A stretch of 64,000 bases of DNA from Erythrophleum ivorense (GCA_026724425.1 JAIUCV010000577.1:1-64000), one strand, 5' to 3'; numbered from the stretch's first letter, positions 39,109 to 52,072 are shown. Program-made: numbers and translations. The notes: a model not told the origin generated them from the letters alone.

Positions 39109-40528
39109 TGTGACATTCTTTTTCTAAATATAGTTATTTAAATTAAGTTAAATACAATTAATTAAAAGCATATTATGATGTGTTCAATTGTTTCATAATC
39201 ACTCAAGTGTTATGTGTTAGATAGATTATAATTTAACTAGGAATAGTCTGGAGTTCTTTAGATATTAATAAAATAAAAAGGAAATTGTTAATATAGTTTA
39301 TTAAATAAATTATGTGAATCTTTGCAATTTCCTAAACCTCTATATACCTTAAAATTATAAGAAATTTTAATAATCCAATTAAAAATTTAGGTGAAATTTT
39401 AGGGTGAAATTAGAATTAATAAAAGTCTAAAGGTTAAAATATATTTTTCATTGAGACTAAAATACAAATTTTCTAGGGTTAAAAACACAATTTTTTTAAG
39501 AGAAAAATTATGGAATTCAAAACAAAATTGTAAGTTGAAAGTAACAGGATAGAACTTTAAATGATTGGCAAGGATTTTAGTGGTTGTAGCTCCTAGCAAA
39601 TTGGGGATTTGGTCCATATAGGATCAGGTCAAAATTTCTAGAAACTTTGATAGTGTATAGGGGAAATAATGTTTAAGAGAGGGAGAGGGAAAGAGTAACT
39701 TGACTCTGATTAGTTTATATAAAGCAACCCTTCTTAGTGTACCTTGCTACTTTCACAAAAAGCCACCTAAGATCAAAATAGATAATAGGAAGAAAATGTG
39801 AGGAAAAGAAAAGAGTGAACATGATAGAAAGAGGTAGCAGGCACAAAGAAGAAAAGGCATTGAGAAAGAACTCAGAAAAAGTAAGGTAAAATCACTCCTT
39901 TTGTTTAGCATATGAGAGTAGCATGATTACCTTAAATTTTTATTCTACTTAGGAAAGGGATAAAGCTCCAAATTTAGATAAATCTCTTCTTGTATAAACT
40001 TTCTTAATTAGCTTAATTATTTAGCTTGTTCTTGATGATTGTTTGATATGTAAACATTTTTGCTTGTTTTGCATGAAAGAAACAAAAGGAAACCATGGAT
40101 TGAGGCTACTTACATTGAGTTTCACTGACCAAGGGTTAATTGCACAACTCAGCCAAGCATTTTCACACAAACTATGAAATGGTTTGCTTGGTAACTGTAA
40201 AGTACACTCTGGTTTGCATGGAACCACAAGGCCTAGTAGTGTGATCCCACACTGGCCATATAATCTTCAAGTAAATAGAAAATGAAATTTTTGCATAATT
40301 TACAAATTTAATCTTTACATGCATTAGTGTTTTAATGAACTTGGTTGCCCAGAACATGAAGAACCTAATTCAAGAAATTATAAGTCATATAATTCCCTAT
40401 GCAAGGAGTATGACAGACTTATAATTTTATATATTAACATAAACCTTGACAAGGACCTAGAACCATATATGATTGTGACTTGACAATGAATGTAGATATG
40501 GATGAGACATAGATTAGGATTGGATATA
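39109..40528 (+). mobile_element. 5' part of the 3' LTR of the second gypsy element
   Basis: It starts TGTGACATTC after the purine tract. A TATA motif TTTATATAAAG lies at 39714-39724 (about 605 bp in), followed by a GAAGAAAAGG-rich leader and an AAGTAAGGTAAAATC donor-like site near 39880, the same order as in GL. At 40528 it is interrupted by GL12. The remainder should continue from 47832, but I cannot locate the LTR end. Confidence 0.55.
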
Positions 40529-42878
40529 TGTAACACCATGAATTTCTAGCCTTTCTCATGCAAATTCTATGCCTTATGCCATGCACTTCTCAAGGATCAT
40601 AAGAAAATGGCATATAAAATATGATTTTTTTTGTTGCACTATGCATAAATTTTTCTTTCAAAGTTTTGTGGGCCACATGGACTCATGTATCACATTTTCA
40701 TATTTAATTATATAAATAAAACTCATTTCCATCATCAAAAGTGGCCTACAACTCATGTAAAGCAAAAGGATGCATAAAATTCATAGTTTCCATTTCGGCC
40801 AAAATTTTTCCTTTTCTGTCATAAACTTTGAAAAATTATAACTAATTTTACAAAAATTGAAATCATGCATTCTTTACTATTATAGAAAGCTACACATGTA
40901 TACTTTATGCTAAAAATATAACCATGTTATGAAACCATATAAAAGACTTTTGACATTCAAAAATGTGCAGAGATCTGATTAACTACTGGTACTGATCCAG
41001 CTTTCTGCTGTGAATTTTAAAAATATCCAATTAATTCTCTAATAATCCAATTCATACAAATGATACCAATCTAGAAATATACAGATATTAGATAGAGGAG
41101 AAAAATAATTCTAGACCAGCTCAGGCACATCCAGGCATTGAAACCTAATCAAATAGTAACCAAGGTCAGTCTGGATGCCTACTACTGGACAGAAACTTCA
41201 AAAATTCATATCTCCCTCTATAGACATTCAAATGGGGTACTTCTACTTTTCACAAGTAATTGGGAATGCCTAGTTTCTCCCTATAAAATTTCATGGAAAT
41301 TGGACATCATTTGCCCCCCTGAGTGATGGAATTTATTTTTGGATTAGTATAAATAGTAACCTGACCAATTTTAAAAGATTTCCCAACATTAAAAATTTAT
41401 CAAATATTTCATAGAGCTCCAAAAATTCTGCACTTTAGCTTTCCAAAAAGCCCTCAACAAGATCTAGATGTATGCTGAATCTTAGATCAAGAAGAGCTCA
41501 TTTAGACAAAAAGTGGTATAGGTTTCCTATATGGTCAATTTTGCTCCATATTAGATACCAAATATGCCCAAATGGTCTTTTTTGATGTTTGGCACCTCTT
41601 GGGCAAGTTTAAAAGCATAAATATGACTTGTATGAACTGCCCAAGTAGTCCCAATCCTTATGCATGTCAATCTGGCCATTCCACTTTCATTTATACATAC
41701 ATTTCCATAAAGCTAGTCTAGTCATTCCTTATTGAAATTGCACCATACCATTCATACAACATTCAATCTCAATTGTACATGATATATTAGCATAATTATG
41801 CATGTTCATAATATCATAGGACATATACAACAATAATTTACAACACTTGCTACTTATATGGCCTTAAAGAAGCAAGATTCATGCACTTTGTTATCAATCT
41901 CTTATCTTCCAAGGTGTTGGCTCCTATTACCTTATTTTCTTGGTCCACCTAGCATGTTAGAACATTAGAGAGGAGGAAATGAGATTCAAAGAATCCCAAT
42001 AACTCATCTCCCATTCAATCACATATAAATGATGCAAAACAAGTCTCACAAATGCATGCATGGGCATATTGACATGTGCAATCATTTAAGAAACTTTTTT
42101 AACATTTGAGCAAGTCATACATAACATACATAGACTTGCCAAGTAAGTAGATTAGCCTCACTCATTTACTTGTGGATTTTGGACTTGCCTCACCCATTCT
42201 TTAAGAAGTTTTTAGACTCGACCTTACTCTTGAGAGTCAACCTCACTTTTAGGAGACTCTTTACTTTGTCTCAACCGATTTTAAGAGTTCTTAGCTCATC
42301 CTCACCATGGCTAGAGGGTACTTAGTTTCTCTACACTCAAGCAAACTAGAACAAACATAATACACATCATTTGAAAACATAATACATCATCATGGTACCA
42401 TGGAATAAGAGCTCATGCTAAAACATGTTTCATAGCTTTAAAACATACATACACACATTTAAGGATAAGTCAAGCATACATTCATGCATGAAAGAAGGTG
42501 GAGAAAGCTACCTTGCTTGTATTTACACACTTTTTCCTTGACTCTTGAATCCTCTCTCTTAACCTCACACACCCAATAAGGTGGAGATCATTTCTCTTAG
42601 TTTAAACATAATTTATGGGAGCCAATTAGGTTCATGGAATTAATTCTAAAGCCACATATCTTTCTTAAACACTAATTTGGTCTATTAACCCCTTTATGGT
42701 TCCAAGAATATACCTAATGAAGCAACATCCATCAAATGAGTTTTAAGCTCCATTCTTTCCTTTCATATATGATTTTTAACTCTTTTTAAACCTCTTGGAG
42801 TCATCACATAATTAAAACAAAGAGTCTAACTACATGTTGCTTCTTTAGGTCATATTATAGAACCTAAGATACTAATTC

Positions 42879-45800
42879 TGTAACGTCCAGTACATTGTAC
42901 AATCATTGGAACGGGCCGATTTGAAAAGTAAGTCCCCTTAGATGAGTGATTCAAGGCCAAATAAAATTTGAATAAAATTTTAAATAATAGAAAATGAGGA
43001 TTTGAGTCTTGAGTTGCCCAAAAACTGGGGTCGGAGTGATTCAAAAAAATTGCCGAAAGGCCAGTGGCATTTTCATAAATAAGTGTAATTTTGGAAAAAC
43101 ACCTAGGAGGGCTTTTTAAATGAAAATTTTGAGTTGCCCAAGATTCTCAGAGGCCCCAAAAACTATGGGAAGCCCCGGGACTGGTAAAGCCCCTCCGGTG
43201 TACTCTTTCCAACGTCAGTTGACCCGAACTTTGACCGATTCGTTCGAGATGGTTTTAACTCTAATTTGAGTGATTCCAAAGGCATTTTATTAAATTGGGA
43301 ACCTAAATTTTATGATGGAAAAGATGGTTTTCAAAAAGGAGCTAAAACAAAGCCGAAACGAACTTGCCATTACGGAAGGGCAAATTTGGAATTTATGGTT
43401 TCTTGAATGTTCTAAAGAGTTTCACACTTTTCTCCCTTCTTCTCCTCTTTAATGAGCACGACCCATTCTGCCCAAAATACAGAAAATCTTCAGGTCTCTT
43501 AGGCATACCAAAGGGAGGAGAAAAAGAGGAAGAAAGCCAAAGAGAAACTAAGTAATTTCATGAAATTTCTTGCTCCATCTTCCTCCAATCTTGTTTTCCT
43601 CTCTTCCTCCTTTCTTTCCATGGATTTTTTGAATGATTTGGTTCTGTTTTTCACCTAGACCTAAGGGGAGAATTTTGAATTTGCTAAGGAGAAGAGAATG
43701 AAGGAGAAAGACACTTGAAAGCTCACTTGAACCATAGGTAATCTTTGCTTTTTGTTGCATCTTCTCTTCCCCCTCCCTTTGTGTGTATTTCAGCCAAGAA
43801 CAGAACCAAAGGAGGGGAGGATGTTCTGTCCAAATACAAGGAGGGAACAAGGGTTTTAGGCCATGGGGAGATGGCATATGGCAAGAAATTCCAAGAAAAA
43901 CTAATAGAAAATAAGTTAAAAAAGTATAGTGTTTTCTAGGGTTTTGTAAAATCTGATTTTGTGTGAATGTTTTCTTGGCTATTTGAATGTTTCCTTGAGC
44001 TCCTAAGACCTTTAGAAAGCCTCCCAAGTGGCTCTCCCATCAAGAAAAAATCACAAAGTCTATGAACCTCCATTATGGTGCATATTTCGGCCAAGGTAGG
44101 TTCATTAGGCTAGGGGATGTTTTAATTTGTTCTAGCCTTGTTTTGGGACTTTATATGATGTTAGAAGATGGGATAAACCATTGGGAAAAATTTAGGAGCC
44201 ATAGATTGGGAGATGGCCTAATGGTGTCCATAATGGTGCTTTGTGAAGCAACTTGGTTTTTCAATTGTGCAATTGAATGTGTGATGGCTCCAAGGACCTT
44301 AAATGAGTCCAAGAAGTCTAGAAAGAACAAGAGAATAGAGCCTAGCACTTGAATAATATGAGTTGCTTCAATAGGCCATTCATGGAACCAATATGTCTAT
44401 TTTGGAACCAAGTGTGTAATAAGCTTTAGTTTAATGTCTTGGCTTGCTTCAAATGTGTAATTGTGTGATGTTTGTAATGTCTAGGCCAAGAGAACCCTAA
44501 TCCACCTAAGTGCTCTTGTGAAACCAATGAGGGGAAGGAAATTGCAAAGTGAGCTTGCATACATAAAAAGGTAGCTCTCCACCTCATTCTCTTTGCATTC
44601 TTGTATGCATATGTATGTCTGAGTGTGCTTGCATGCATTCTTGATGCTTGATAATATGCTACTTGATCCTTGTTGTGCATTGGTACCAATATGTTGTCTT
44701 GAATGACTATGGTTGTGGAAAGAGCCCATAACGGTGAGGTGATGCCAAAAGTCCCTTGATGAAGGTGAGGAGATGTCAAAAGTCTCATGGCATGGGTGAG
44801 ACAAGGCTAAAAGTCCCTTAAATGGATGAGGCAAAGTCAAAAGTTCCTAGGCCAAGAGTGAGGCAAATCCAAAAGTCCTAGAAATAGGGTGAGGCTAAAC
44901 CAAAAGTCCCTAGAGTATGAAAGTAAGCTTAACATGTGAATGTAGCATGGAATGGAATTTATTGCACACTTTATGCTTGTATGGTTATGCATTTGGTATA
45001 TGTATGCCTTGAATGTGGTGTGAATGGGTGTGTGAGCTATTGAGATTCTTGGAATCTCACTCCCCTTTCCCCTTCATCCTTGAACTGTCTAAGTGGTGTT
45101 CCAAGTCAAGGAGATGCAAACCAAGGACATTGAACATCTTTGTTTTGGTGTATTATGTACTTTAAATGGTGATTAAATGTCAAAGTAATGATGTATGTAA
45201 TATTTTTTTGATGTAAGACCATGGACAAGTGTAAAATGATGTATGAATATGATGTAGACTTTATATGACACTAAATCAAATAGTATTATGCAAATTAGCT
45301 CTTGGATGGCTTGATGTAACTATGCATAAATAGATGTTGAGAGACCAAAATGAGTTGCATGAAGTTTGGGATCACTTGGGCAGTCTCCAAAAGTCATATT
45401 TGTGCTTTGAAACTTGCTCAAGGGGTGCCAAATTCAAGAAGAGGCCATTTGGTGCAAAGTGACTCTTGGTAGGAAGCAAAAATGACCATTTCATGAGGCT
45501 ATATCACTTTTTGTCCAAATGAACTCTTCTTGACCTGAAACTTGACATGCATCTAGAGCTTATTGAGAGCTTTTTGAGAAGATAAATTTGGTAATTTTTA
45601 GAGGTCTGTGGAATATTTAACGAATTGTTGAAATTGGAAAATTTTCTGGTTTTGGTCCTTGGTACTGTAGCACTGGTCCGAAATTGAATTCTGTCACTCA
45701 TGGGGAAAAAGATGTCCAATTGCCACGAAATTTCATACAGAGAAACTAGACATTCACAGTGACTTGTTTCAACTGGAAGCAACTCATTTGGAGTTTTAGA

Positions 45801-46491
45801 GAGGGAGATATGAATTTTTCAACATTCTGTCCAATATTAGGACCCTTACCCGACCTGATATACTGTTCTATTGAATTTCGAGACTTTGGATACCTGAACT
45901 GGTCTAAAAGTATTTTTCTCCTCTATCTAGAATCCACAGATTTCCATATTGGTATCATTTACATGGATTGGATTTTTGTGGAATTAATTGGACATTTTCA
46001 AAGTTTGCTGCAGAATCTGTGACAGCATCAGGAGGCAGTTTGATCCCTGGACATTTTCAGATGCCAAACGCCCTCTGTGATGGGTGTTATGGTCTGTACA
46101 TATTTTTAATGTGAATTAGACATCCGTATATTTCTATAACGGCCCAGAATGTGTGATTTTGATTTTTCTAGAATTAGTTATGATTTTTTGAAATTGTGCC
46201 AGAAAGGGGCCAAATCTGGCCGAAAATAAACCTCCATATTCTAGGTTCCATTTCGGTTTCCATGAGTTGTGGGCATGATTTTATGACTCAAATGAGTTGT
46301 ATACATGTAATTAAATATGGGAAAGTATAGTATGGGGTCACTTGGCTCACACGGCACGGAACGGAATTTCCATACTCGATGCAACACAAAAATAACTAAT
46401 ATTTTAATGTCATTTTCTTGTTTCTTATATGTATTGATTGATATGAGGTATAAAGGTAGCATGGAATGAGCTAAGAAATTATGGTATTATA
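42879..46491 (+). mobile_element. GL13: complete giant LTR unit (3,613 bp) nested in GL12
   Basis: It starts TGTAACGTCC and ends GGTATTATA (the usual final CA has become TA). It is flanked by AATTC at 42874-42878 and 46492-46496, a perfect 5-bp duplication. It carries the leader (43500-43555), the minisatellite in its clearest form (44730-44915, about six units) and the palindrome GAGATTCTTGGAATCTC (45042-45058). A 159-codon minus frame at 43548-44027 is not shared with other copies and is regarded as chance. Confidence 0.85.
44730..44915 (+). repeat. internal minisatellite of GL units (best copy)
   Basis: About six degenerate units of 28-40 bp, each with GGTGAGGC followed by AAATCCAAAAGTCCC-type sequence, lie side by side. 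The equivalent block is present in GL1 (2155-2290), GL3 (5940-6115), GL4 (9310-9480), GL7 (13905-14095), GL8 (18930-19090), GL9 (23560-23730), GL10 (30470-30655) and GL12 (42150-42345), so it is an ancestral part of the repeat. Confidence 0.75.
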
Positions 46492-47836
46492 AATTCATTC
46501 TTTAAGCCTCTTAAATTTTTTTCTAAGATTTTCTCTCATTTTCATTCATCATATATGACTCAAAAATGAGCTTGAAAGAATTTAAAACTCTCCCTATGTG
46601 TCTCAACCCCCTTTTGGTAGAGACTATGCACCATTTAGCCTCCATGAAAATTTTCTTTATTTTCTACATAAAAGATGCATATGAGAAGACTCCTAGGGAT
46701 CTTGGGAACTCATTTAAACATTCATTTAGCCCTAAGAATAATTACATCAAATTTGATTTTCAAGAGAACTCATGAAACCCTAGGTTTGCCACCTTGAAAA
46801 TCCATAGTTTTCTTGCATTTATTTGCATATTCTTACTCTCCTCCCTTAAATTCATAGAATTCACCCTTGTTTCTGTCCAAAATTCAAGCCCTCTTGTAGC
46901 TACATATATGGGGCGAAATAAGGAGAAGAAGGGGGGAGGTATAGCTACCATGGGATGGAAGATTTACCTTATTTTTCCTTGTTTTCTTACTTGATTTTCA
47001 TTTTCCTTGGCCTCCTCTCTTCAAATCCGAATTTTTTCCTCTGTTCTTCCCTCAAAATAGATCCAAAAACTTCAATAAAACCATAAGAAGAAAGCTCAAG
47101 AGGAGAGGAATAAGTTTGGAAGAAAAAAGAGCATGAAATTCCTTACCTTTTCCTTGTTTTTTCTCCTCCTTTCTTCTCCTCCATGGTGCACGTAAGAGAG
47201 TTGGTATTTTCTTTGGTTTTTAGGCAGAATGAGTCGTGCAAATGAAGGGAAGAAGAAATAAGAAACTTAAAAAGTATTCAATAAGCTTCCACTTTCTTAA
47301 AAATTCCAATTTTGCCCTTTATTTTTGGCTTTTTTTAAAATAATTTTAGAACTGTCTTTTCCATTATGAAATTTACCTTTGGAATCACTCAAATTGGAGC
47401 TAAAACCTTCTCGAACGAATCAATCAAAATTCAGGTCAACCGACTTTAGAAAATGTCCACCAGAGGAGTTTTAACTGTTTCGGGGCTTTCCATGGTTTTC
47501 AGGGCCTTTAAGAATCCCGAAGATCTTAAAACTCTCATTTAAAAAGCCCTCCTGTGTGAATTTCAAATTTTACTCAAAATGACGAAAATATCCTTACATT
47601 TCATTAATCTTTCATCGTAATTCGTTTCTTCATTCTAGCTTCATTTTTCATTTTTTTTAGCTTGAGATTCTCATTTTTAGGAGTTTAGAATGCTTCTTAA
47701 ATTTTTTGGAACATTAACTAAGTCATTTCAGGAGACTTCCATTTTGTTCTGGTGAATTTCGTTCGTTTACGGAGAAACCGTACGTTATGTTTCTCATGTT
47801 TTCTCTCATTTTCGGAGAACTGGATATCACAATATG

Positions 47837-49590
47837 GACCAAGGACTCTAAAAGATACTAAAAATAGTAAAGAGGTGGTAATAGGAAAAAGGTTCCACCA
47901 AAATTTGTTCAAACAACCTTTGACTATAATTCTTGGATTTTAGTTGGATGTATGGATTTCATATGGTTGAGTTACATAAAATTGTATAGTTGTGATCACT
48001 ATTGTTCATATTACATTCTTGCTTTACTATTCCACATCTCTTGCATGATCTACATATATTGCAAAAGAAAGGAAAAAAAAGTAAAGAAAGAAGTAAAAGG
48101 ATGCTATGTAAAACCATTAGTACTAAGGAGATAAGGTTCTTGAGGGTTAAAGTCTTGATAGGAGATGGTTTCCATTAGCAGAGACAAAGTTCTTGAGGGT
48201 TTAAATCCCAATAGGAGAGAGCCTTTGAGAAATGAGGGATGATCCTAAAAAAAGACGTGACTTCTAATTGCATGTTTATATGGATCCACTATAAGGGATG
48301 TACTAGATAAAAGTGATTATCTATGTGTTTCTTGCCAATTGATTATAAAATCTATTGACGAATTTACTTGATATACAGATACACCAATCAAGGTTGCTCT
48401 TTTATACTGAGTCAACATGCTAGATAAATGATCAAACTAAGCTTGCATGTTATTGTCTATAGATATTATAATAAGTATGTTATTATTTAGATTAAGCTTA
48501 TATGTTAAACATGATTTAGATTGAACTTATATATTAAGTATGTTATTGTTCATATCGATAAATGGTTCAAATTGAACTTACATGCTACTTTATGCAGATG
48601 TTTAGAATAATTATTATCTGTAAAGTCTTATTTGCCTTGCAACAAGTAGGTTGGTTGAGCTTTCAAGTATCAACGCTAATTGTTGCAATGGTTTTAGTGA
48701 TAGATAGCGTGTGATGTAGTGTAGTGTAGCATGTAGTCTACTATTTGGATGCCTCAACTAGGACCCATGTAGTAATTGATTTAGCAGTATCCTTGTATTT
48801 TTTATAGTATTATTGGCCTAACATGTTATACTATTGTGTGACTTTTTAATATTTCAGGTATGTATATAAAGAAAAAATATTGGGCCATGGGATGATTAGT
48901 GATATCTACTATTGTGCTAACATTGTACTGTATGCATGTGAAAATATGTCTTGATCTTTATCTGATTACATGTGCTATTTATTTTTCCTACTGTCTTCTA
49001 TAAGTAATAAATAAGAGGAACAAAAAAATAATTTTTCTACACTTTACGTAGTTGGATCATTACCCATTTTGAAAACTAATTGTGTTTGTATAGAGAATGC
49101 AAATTCTCATTTATCTTTTTGGAAATGTGCTCAAATGAGAATCTAGATCATGCCAACCCTGAAGTTCATCATTGAAGTGGAATGGATGTGCATAGATGTC
49201 ATAAGAATAGGTTAGGTCCAAGTTATCTTGAACATGAAATGGATGATGGTTAATAAAGAAGGACATGTTTTATTTGCCCTTTAGGCACTATATAATGACT
49301 TATAACTCTAGAACTTGATTATTATGTTATGGAACATTTTGATGTAGATAGATATATCATGACTCCACTAGTACACAAATTTTTTATTATGATGAAATGA
49401 CAATATTTATGGAAATATATAAAAATTTCATATGCCTTTGCCATATCGAGTTCTTATAAGTAAACCATGTTGTTGAATGATAATTTCCACAAAATAAATA
49501 TTTTGACATACAAAGAGAAAACTAAAATATAATAATAGGAACTTCCATCAACAAACTAAAGAGGAATAAGTAACAATTAAGTAGAGACAT
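47837..49590. other. unassigned AT-rich sequence, possibly the rest of an LTR
   Basis: By position this should be the continuation of the LTR interrupted by GL12, but no end is recognisable. A 54-bp-spaced direct repeat (TTCTTGAGGG...ATAGGAGA at 48133-48165 and 48187-48218) is the only clear structure. No gene is supported. Confidence 0.35.
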
Positions 49591-49599
49591 TACATGGGC

Positions 49600-50110
49600 T
49601 ACCACAAATGTTGGTCTAGAGGAATACCTTCTCTAAAGCCAACTCACCACTAAAGGTGGGGAATAATCAGTTGATTAGCTTTTGAGATACCTTTCCACAT
49701 TTAAGAAAAATTAAAATGTGAATGTAGCAACCCAAGGAAAACATTCTCATAGCGCTTAGGGCAAAGAGTGTTGATAAGAAGAGAATTATGCTAAAAGTCA
49801 ACCATTTTCTACACTTGGTTAGCAAGAAAAGCCTTGTTAACTAAATGGGTTAGGTTTGAAACCTAAACGGCCTTATCTATAATGGATGCAAAGCTTTTGC
49901 TAATTGATCAAGTGCATTTTGGTCTTATCCTTATTGATACCCCAAAAGAAATTTACCATACAACTATCAATAAGGGTGCAGACTTTCTAAGCTAGATAAA
50001 AACAAATCCAATAAAAAATAAAGTAGGAGCTAAAGACTTATTTAATTCGAGTAAGCCTAGCTACTTGAGAGAAAAAATTCACTCTCAAAGCTTGAAGCTT
50101 AGAGTCACTT
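49600..50110 (-). pseudogene. LINE ORF2 fragment (post-RT region)
   Basis: On the minus strand, broken frames give motifs of the region after the RT in plant L1-type ORF2: a KLRVNFFSQVARLTRI-like segment (usual SFAGRVTLIKSV), FFWGINKDKTKMHLINWQKL (usual FLWG...KxHLVxWxxxC), GRLGFK, and an NKAFLANQV-like segment (usual NKALLAKLGW), with stops between. No poly(A) tail or target duplication was identified. It is a dead fragment. Confidence 0.65.
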
Positions 50111-51100
50111 CTAAAACCAACTCATTTTTTGCAATCCACGTCTACTTAGGTTCCAACATACTTCCCCACTACAATAGAGGTGTGATTTAATGGCAAACAA
50201 TTTTCAAAGGTTTTTTAAAATGGGTAGAAAACACTCATTTATTGGTAGAATTTTTGGCAGTCATTCAATCGTTGAAGAATTAAACAATTTCGAGCTATTT
50301 AAATGTTATTTTTAGTGGTTGCATAACAATTTCTTATGGTTAAAAATCATTTGTAAAAGAATATATATATATATATATATATATCCCTCGTTCACTTTTA
50401 TTCTGGTACCTAAGCCCAAACATAGTAGGATTGCATGCCATGCAGCAGTGGAATTTTGAGTTTTTTTTTTTAAGTTTAAAATTTAAAATAGACAGTAAAA
50501 ATTACAATTGAAAGAATAAAAAAAATTTAACTGTAAAAAAAATTATACTTTAATTAAAGTATATTTTTTCACCGTTAAATTCTTTATCATCACAATTGTA
50601 ATTTTTAATATATACTTAAAAATTTTAAAATATAATTATTTCAAAATTAAATTGTTTTTATTTTATAATTATAATTTTTATCTTTTATCTTAAATTTTAA
50701 ATCTTAAAAAAATTAAAAAAATTATAATAAAAGATCCATTTATATAAAATTTATAATAAAAAATTTTAAAAATTAAACTCCCATTAAGACTCATCATTGT
50801 CATCAAATTTTAAGAATTTTTACTATCAATTTTAAAATATTTATTAATGAATATAAGAAAGTGTTAAATTTTCCTACATCCCTGTAATAAGTATTTTAAA
50901 ATTAGTGATAAAATCTTCTAAAATCTAATAATAATAATAATTTTTAACAATAATTTTAATTTGTAAGATTTTTTTATACTTCATTGTAATTTTTCTAAAA
51001 AAAACCTCAAAATTAAACTATCGCACGCCTACACTCTTGCTGCAAGGATCCAGATTCAACCATAACCCTAAACCTTATTCTTCCTCACTTTTACTCTAGC
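50111..51100. other. very AT-rich spacer with an (AT)12 microsatellite
   Basis: The stretch 50361-50384 is a perfect AT dinucleotide run. From 50460 to 51010 the sequence is almost only A and T with TTTTAAAATTTA words. No gene is seen. It lies directly upstream of the CT-rich leader-like segment. Confidence 0.6.
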
Positions 51101-51129
51101 GTGATATTCCAAAAAAAAAATTATGCAAA

Positions 51130-51372
51130 CCCATTTTCCTCTGCTCTCCTACTCTCAATGTGCAAACCCTTTCTCCTCTCTCTTAGCCCTTTTTCCTGTT
51201 TCTCACTCTCACTGTGCGAAGCCTTATTCCTCTTCTCTCATTCTCGTTGTGCAAGCCCTCTTTCTTCTTTTCTCACTCTCATTGTGGCCGAACTGGATGA
51301 ACGAAAAAAGAAGACGGAGAGATTGAGAAAGCTTGCAATTCTTCAATTCTGCTTCCACCACACCCTGTTCAG
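51130..51372 (+). other. candidate CT-rich 5' leader exon
   Basis: The segment is pyrimidine-rich, typical of plant 5' leaders. It contains four copies of an ACTCTCAYTGTGC-type word at 51151, 51205, 51240 and 51275 (period 35 bp for the last three). It ends ...CTGTTCAG followed by GTAAGG (51373), a strong splice-donor match. A 91-codon open frame covers it but reflects the tandem repeat, and I recognise no protein. If real, the intron would contain the hAT element at 52056-56305. A possible acceptor is TTTAACTATGCAG (52009-52021). Confidence 0.35.
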
Positions 51373-52047
51373 GTAAGGGCAAATGTTTTATCTCAGATCG
51401 ATTGGAAGAAACGCTACTGCTTAAAAACCCAAATCATAAATTTAATCAAATTCAATAATTTCTTGTTCTTTTCTTTTACCGAGTAAATTTCCTTTTTCTT
51501 TTTCTTTTTTCCTCTTTTCTTTTACATAAGCAAGTGTGAATTTTTATTTTTCATTTGATTTCTTGATTATATTGGAAACATTAGTAGCTTCTGAGAATTT
51601 TATATTGAGATTCATGTATGGACTGGATAGGACTTATGGCTTCCTAGGAATGGCCAATCATTTTTGAAATGAGCATAGTCTGTGTTGGTATAATATGTTA
51701 GATGAAAAGAGACCTGGCAGTTGAAAGAACTGGTCCTTTTGTAATGTACAATTGTTTAGTATAACCGAATTTGGGAGAGGAACTTAGGAATATCAATCTT
51801 CATTTCTTCTTTTCTTCTGAAATTAAGAATTGATTGGGACTGTTCGGCCAACTTAACAAACCCAAAGATAATTTAGTTTATGTTGCATAGTTTGGTTCAT
51901 ATTTACTTATGATGATAAGTTTTTTTGTCTCCTTCTCGATAAACTATGCCTAAGATTGTGTCATACAGTATATGATCTACCTTACTTGTTTTGAATATTT
52001 CATTTTAATTTAACTATGCAGGTGCAATATTTCTGAATACTTATAGG
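51373..52047. other. non-coding sequence left of the hAT element
   Basis: The sequence is AT-rich with T-rich tracts and no coherent open frame, consistent with an intron or a spacer. It ends in the 8-bp duplication that flanks the transposon. Confidence 0.4.
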
Positions 52048-52055
52048 TTTCCAAC
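52048..52055 (+). repeat. left 8-bp target-site duplication of the hAT element
   Basis: TTTCCAAC here is identical to 56306-56313 on the other side of the element. Eight bases is the duplication length made by hAT transposases. Confidence 0.9.
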
Positions 52056-52072
52056 CTAGGAAGCACGGATAC

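Larger units (their letters stand above)
40529..47831 (-). mobile_element. GL12: complete giant LTR unit, minus strand, split by GL13
   Basis: On the minus strand it starts TGTGATATCC at 47831 and ends GGTGTTACA at 40529. The flanks ATATA (40524-40528) and ATATG (47832-47836) are a duplication with one change. Without GL13 and one duplication copy it is about 3,685 bp. It holds the minisatellite (about 42150-42345) and the hairpin near 41980-42000, both reversed. It is inserted in the LTR of the second gypsy element. No coding sequence is recognised. Confidence 0.8.

Noticed and set aside
43548..44027. 159-codon open frame on the minus strand in GL13
   Set aside because: It lies in the purine-rich leader and body of a non-coding repeat, is not open in the equivalent region of other copies, and shows no known motif.
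50361..50384. AT run as a functional element
   Set aside because: A simple dinucleotide microsatellite in AT-rich DNA; nothing else marks it as regulatory.
51101..51376. 91-codon frame as a secreted or membrane peptide gene
   Set aside because: The hydrophobic Ser/Leu-rich N-terminal part is a translation of a CT-rich tandem repeat, and no family is recognised. It is kept only as a candidate untranslated leader.
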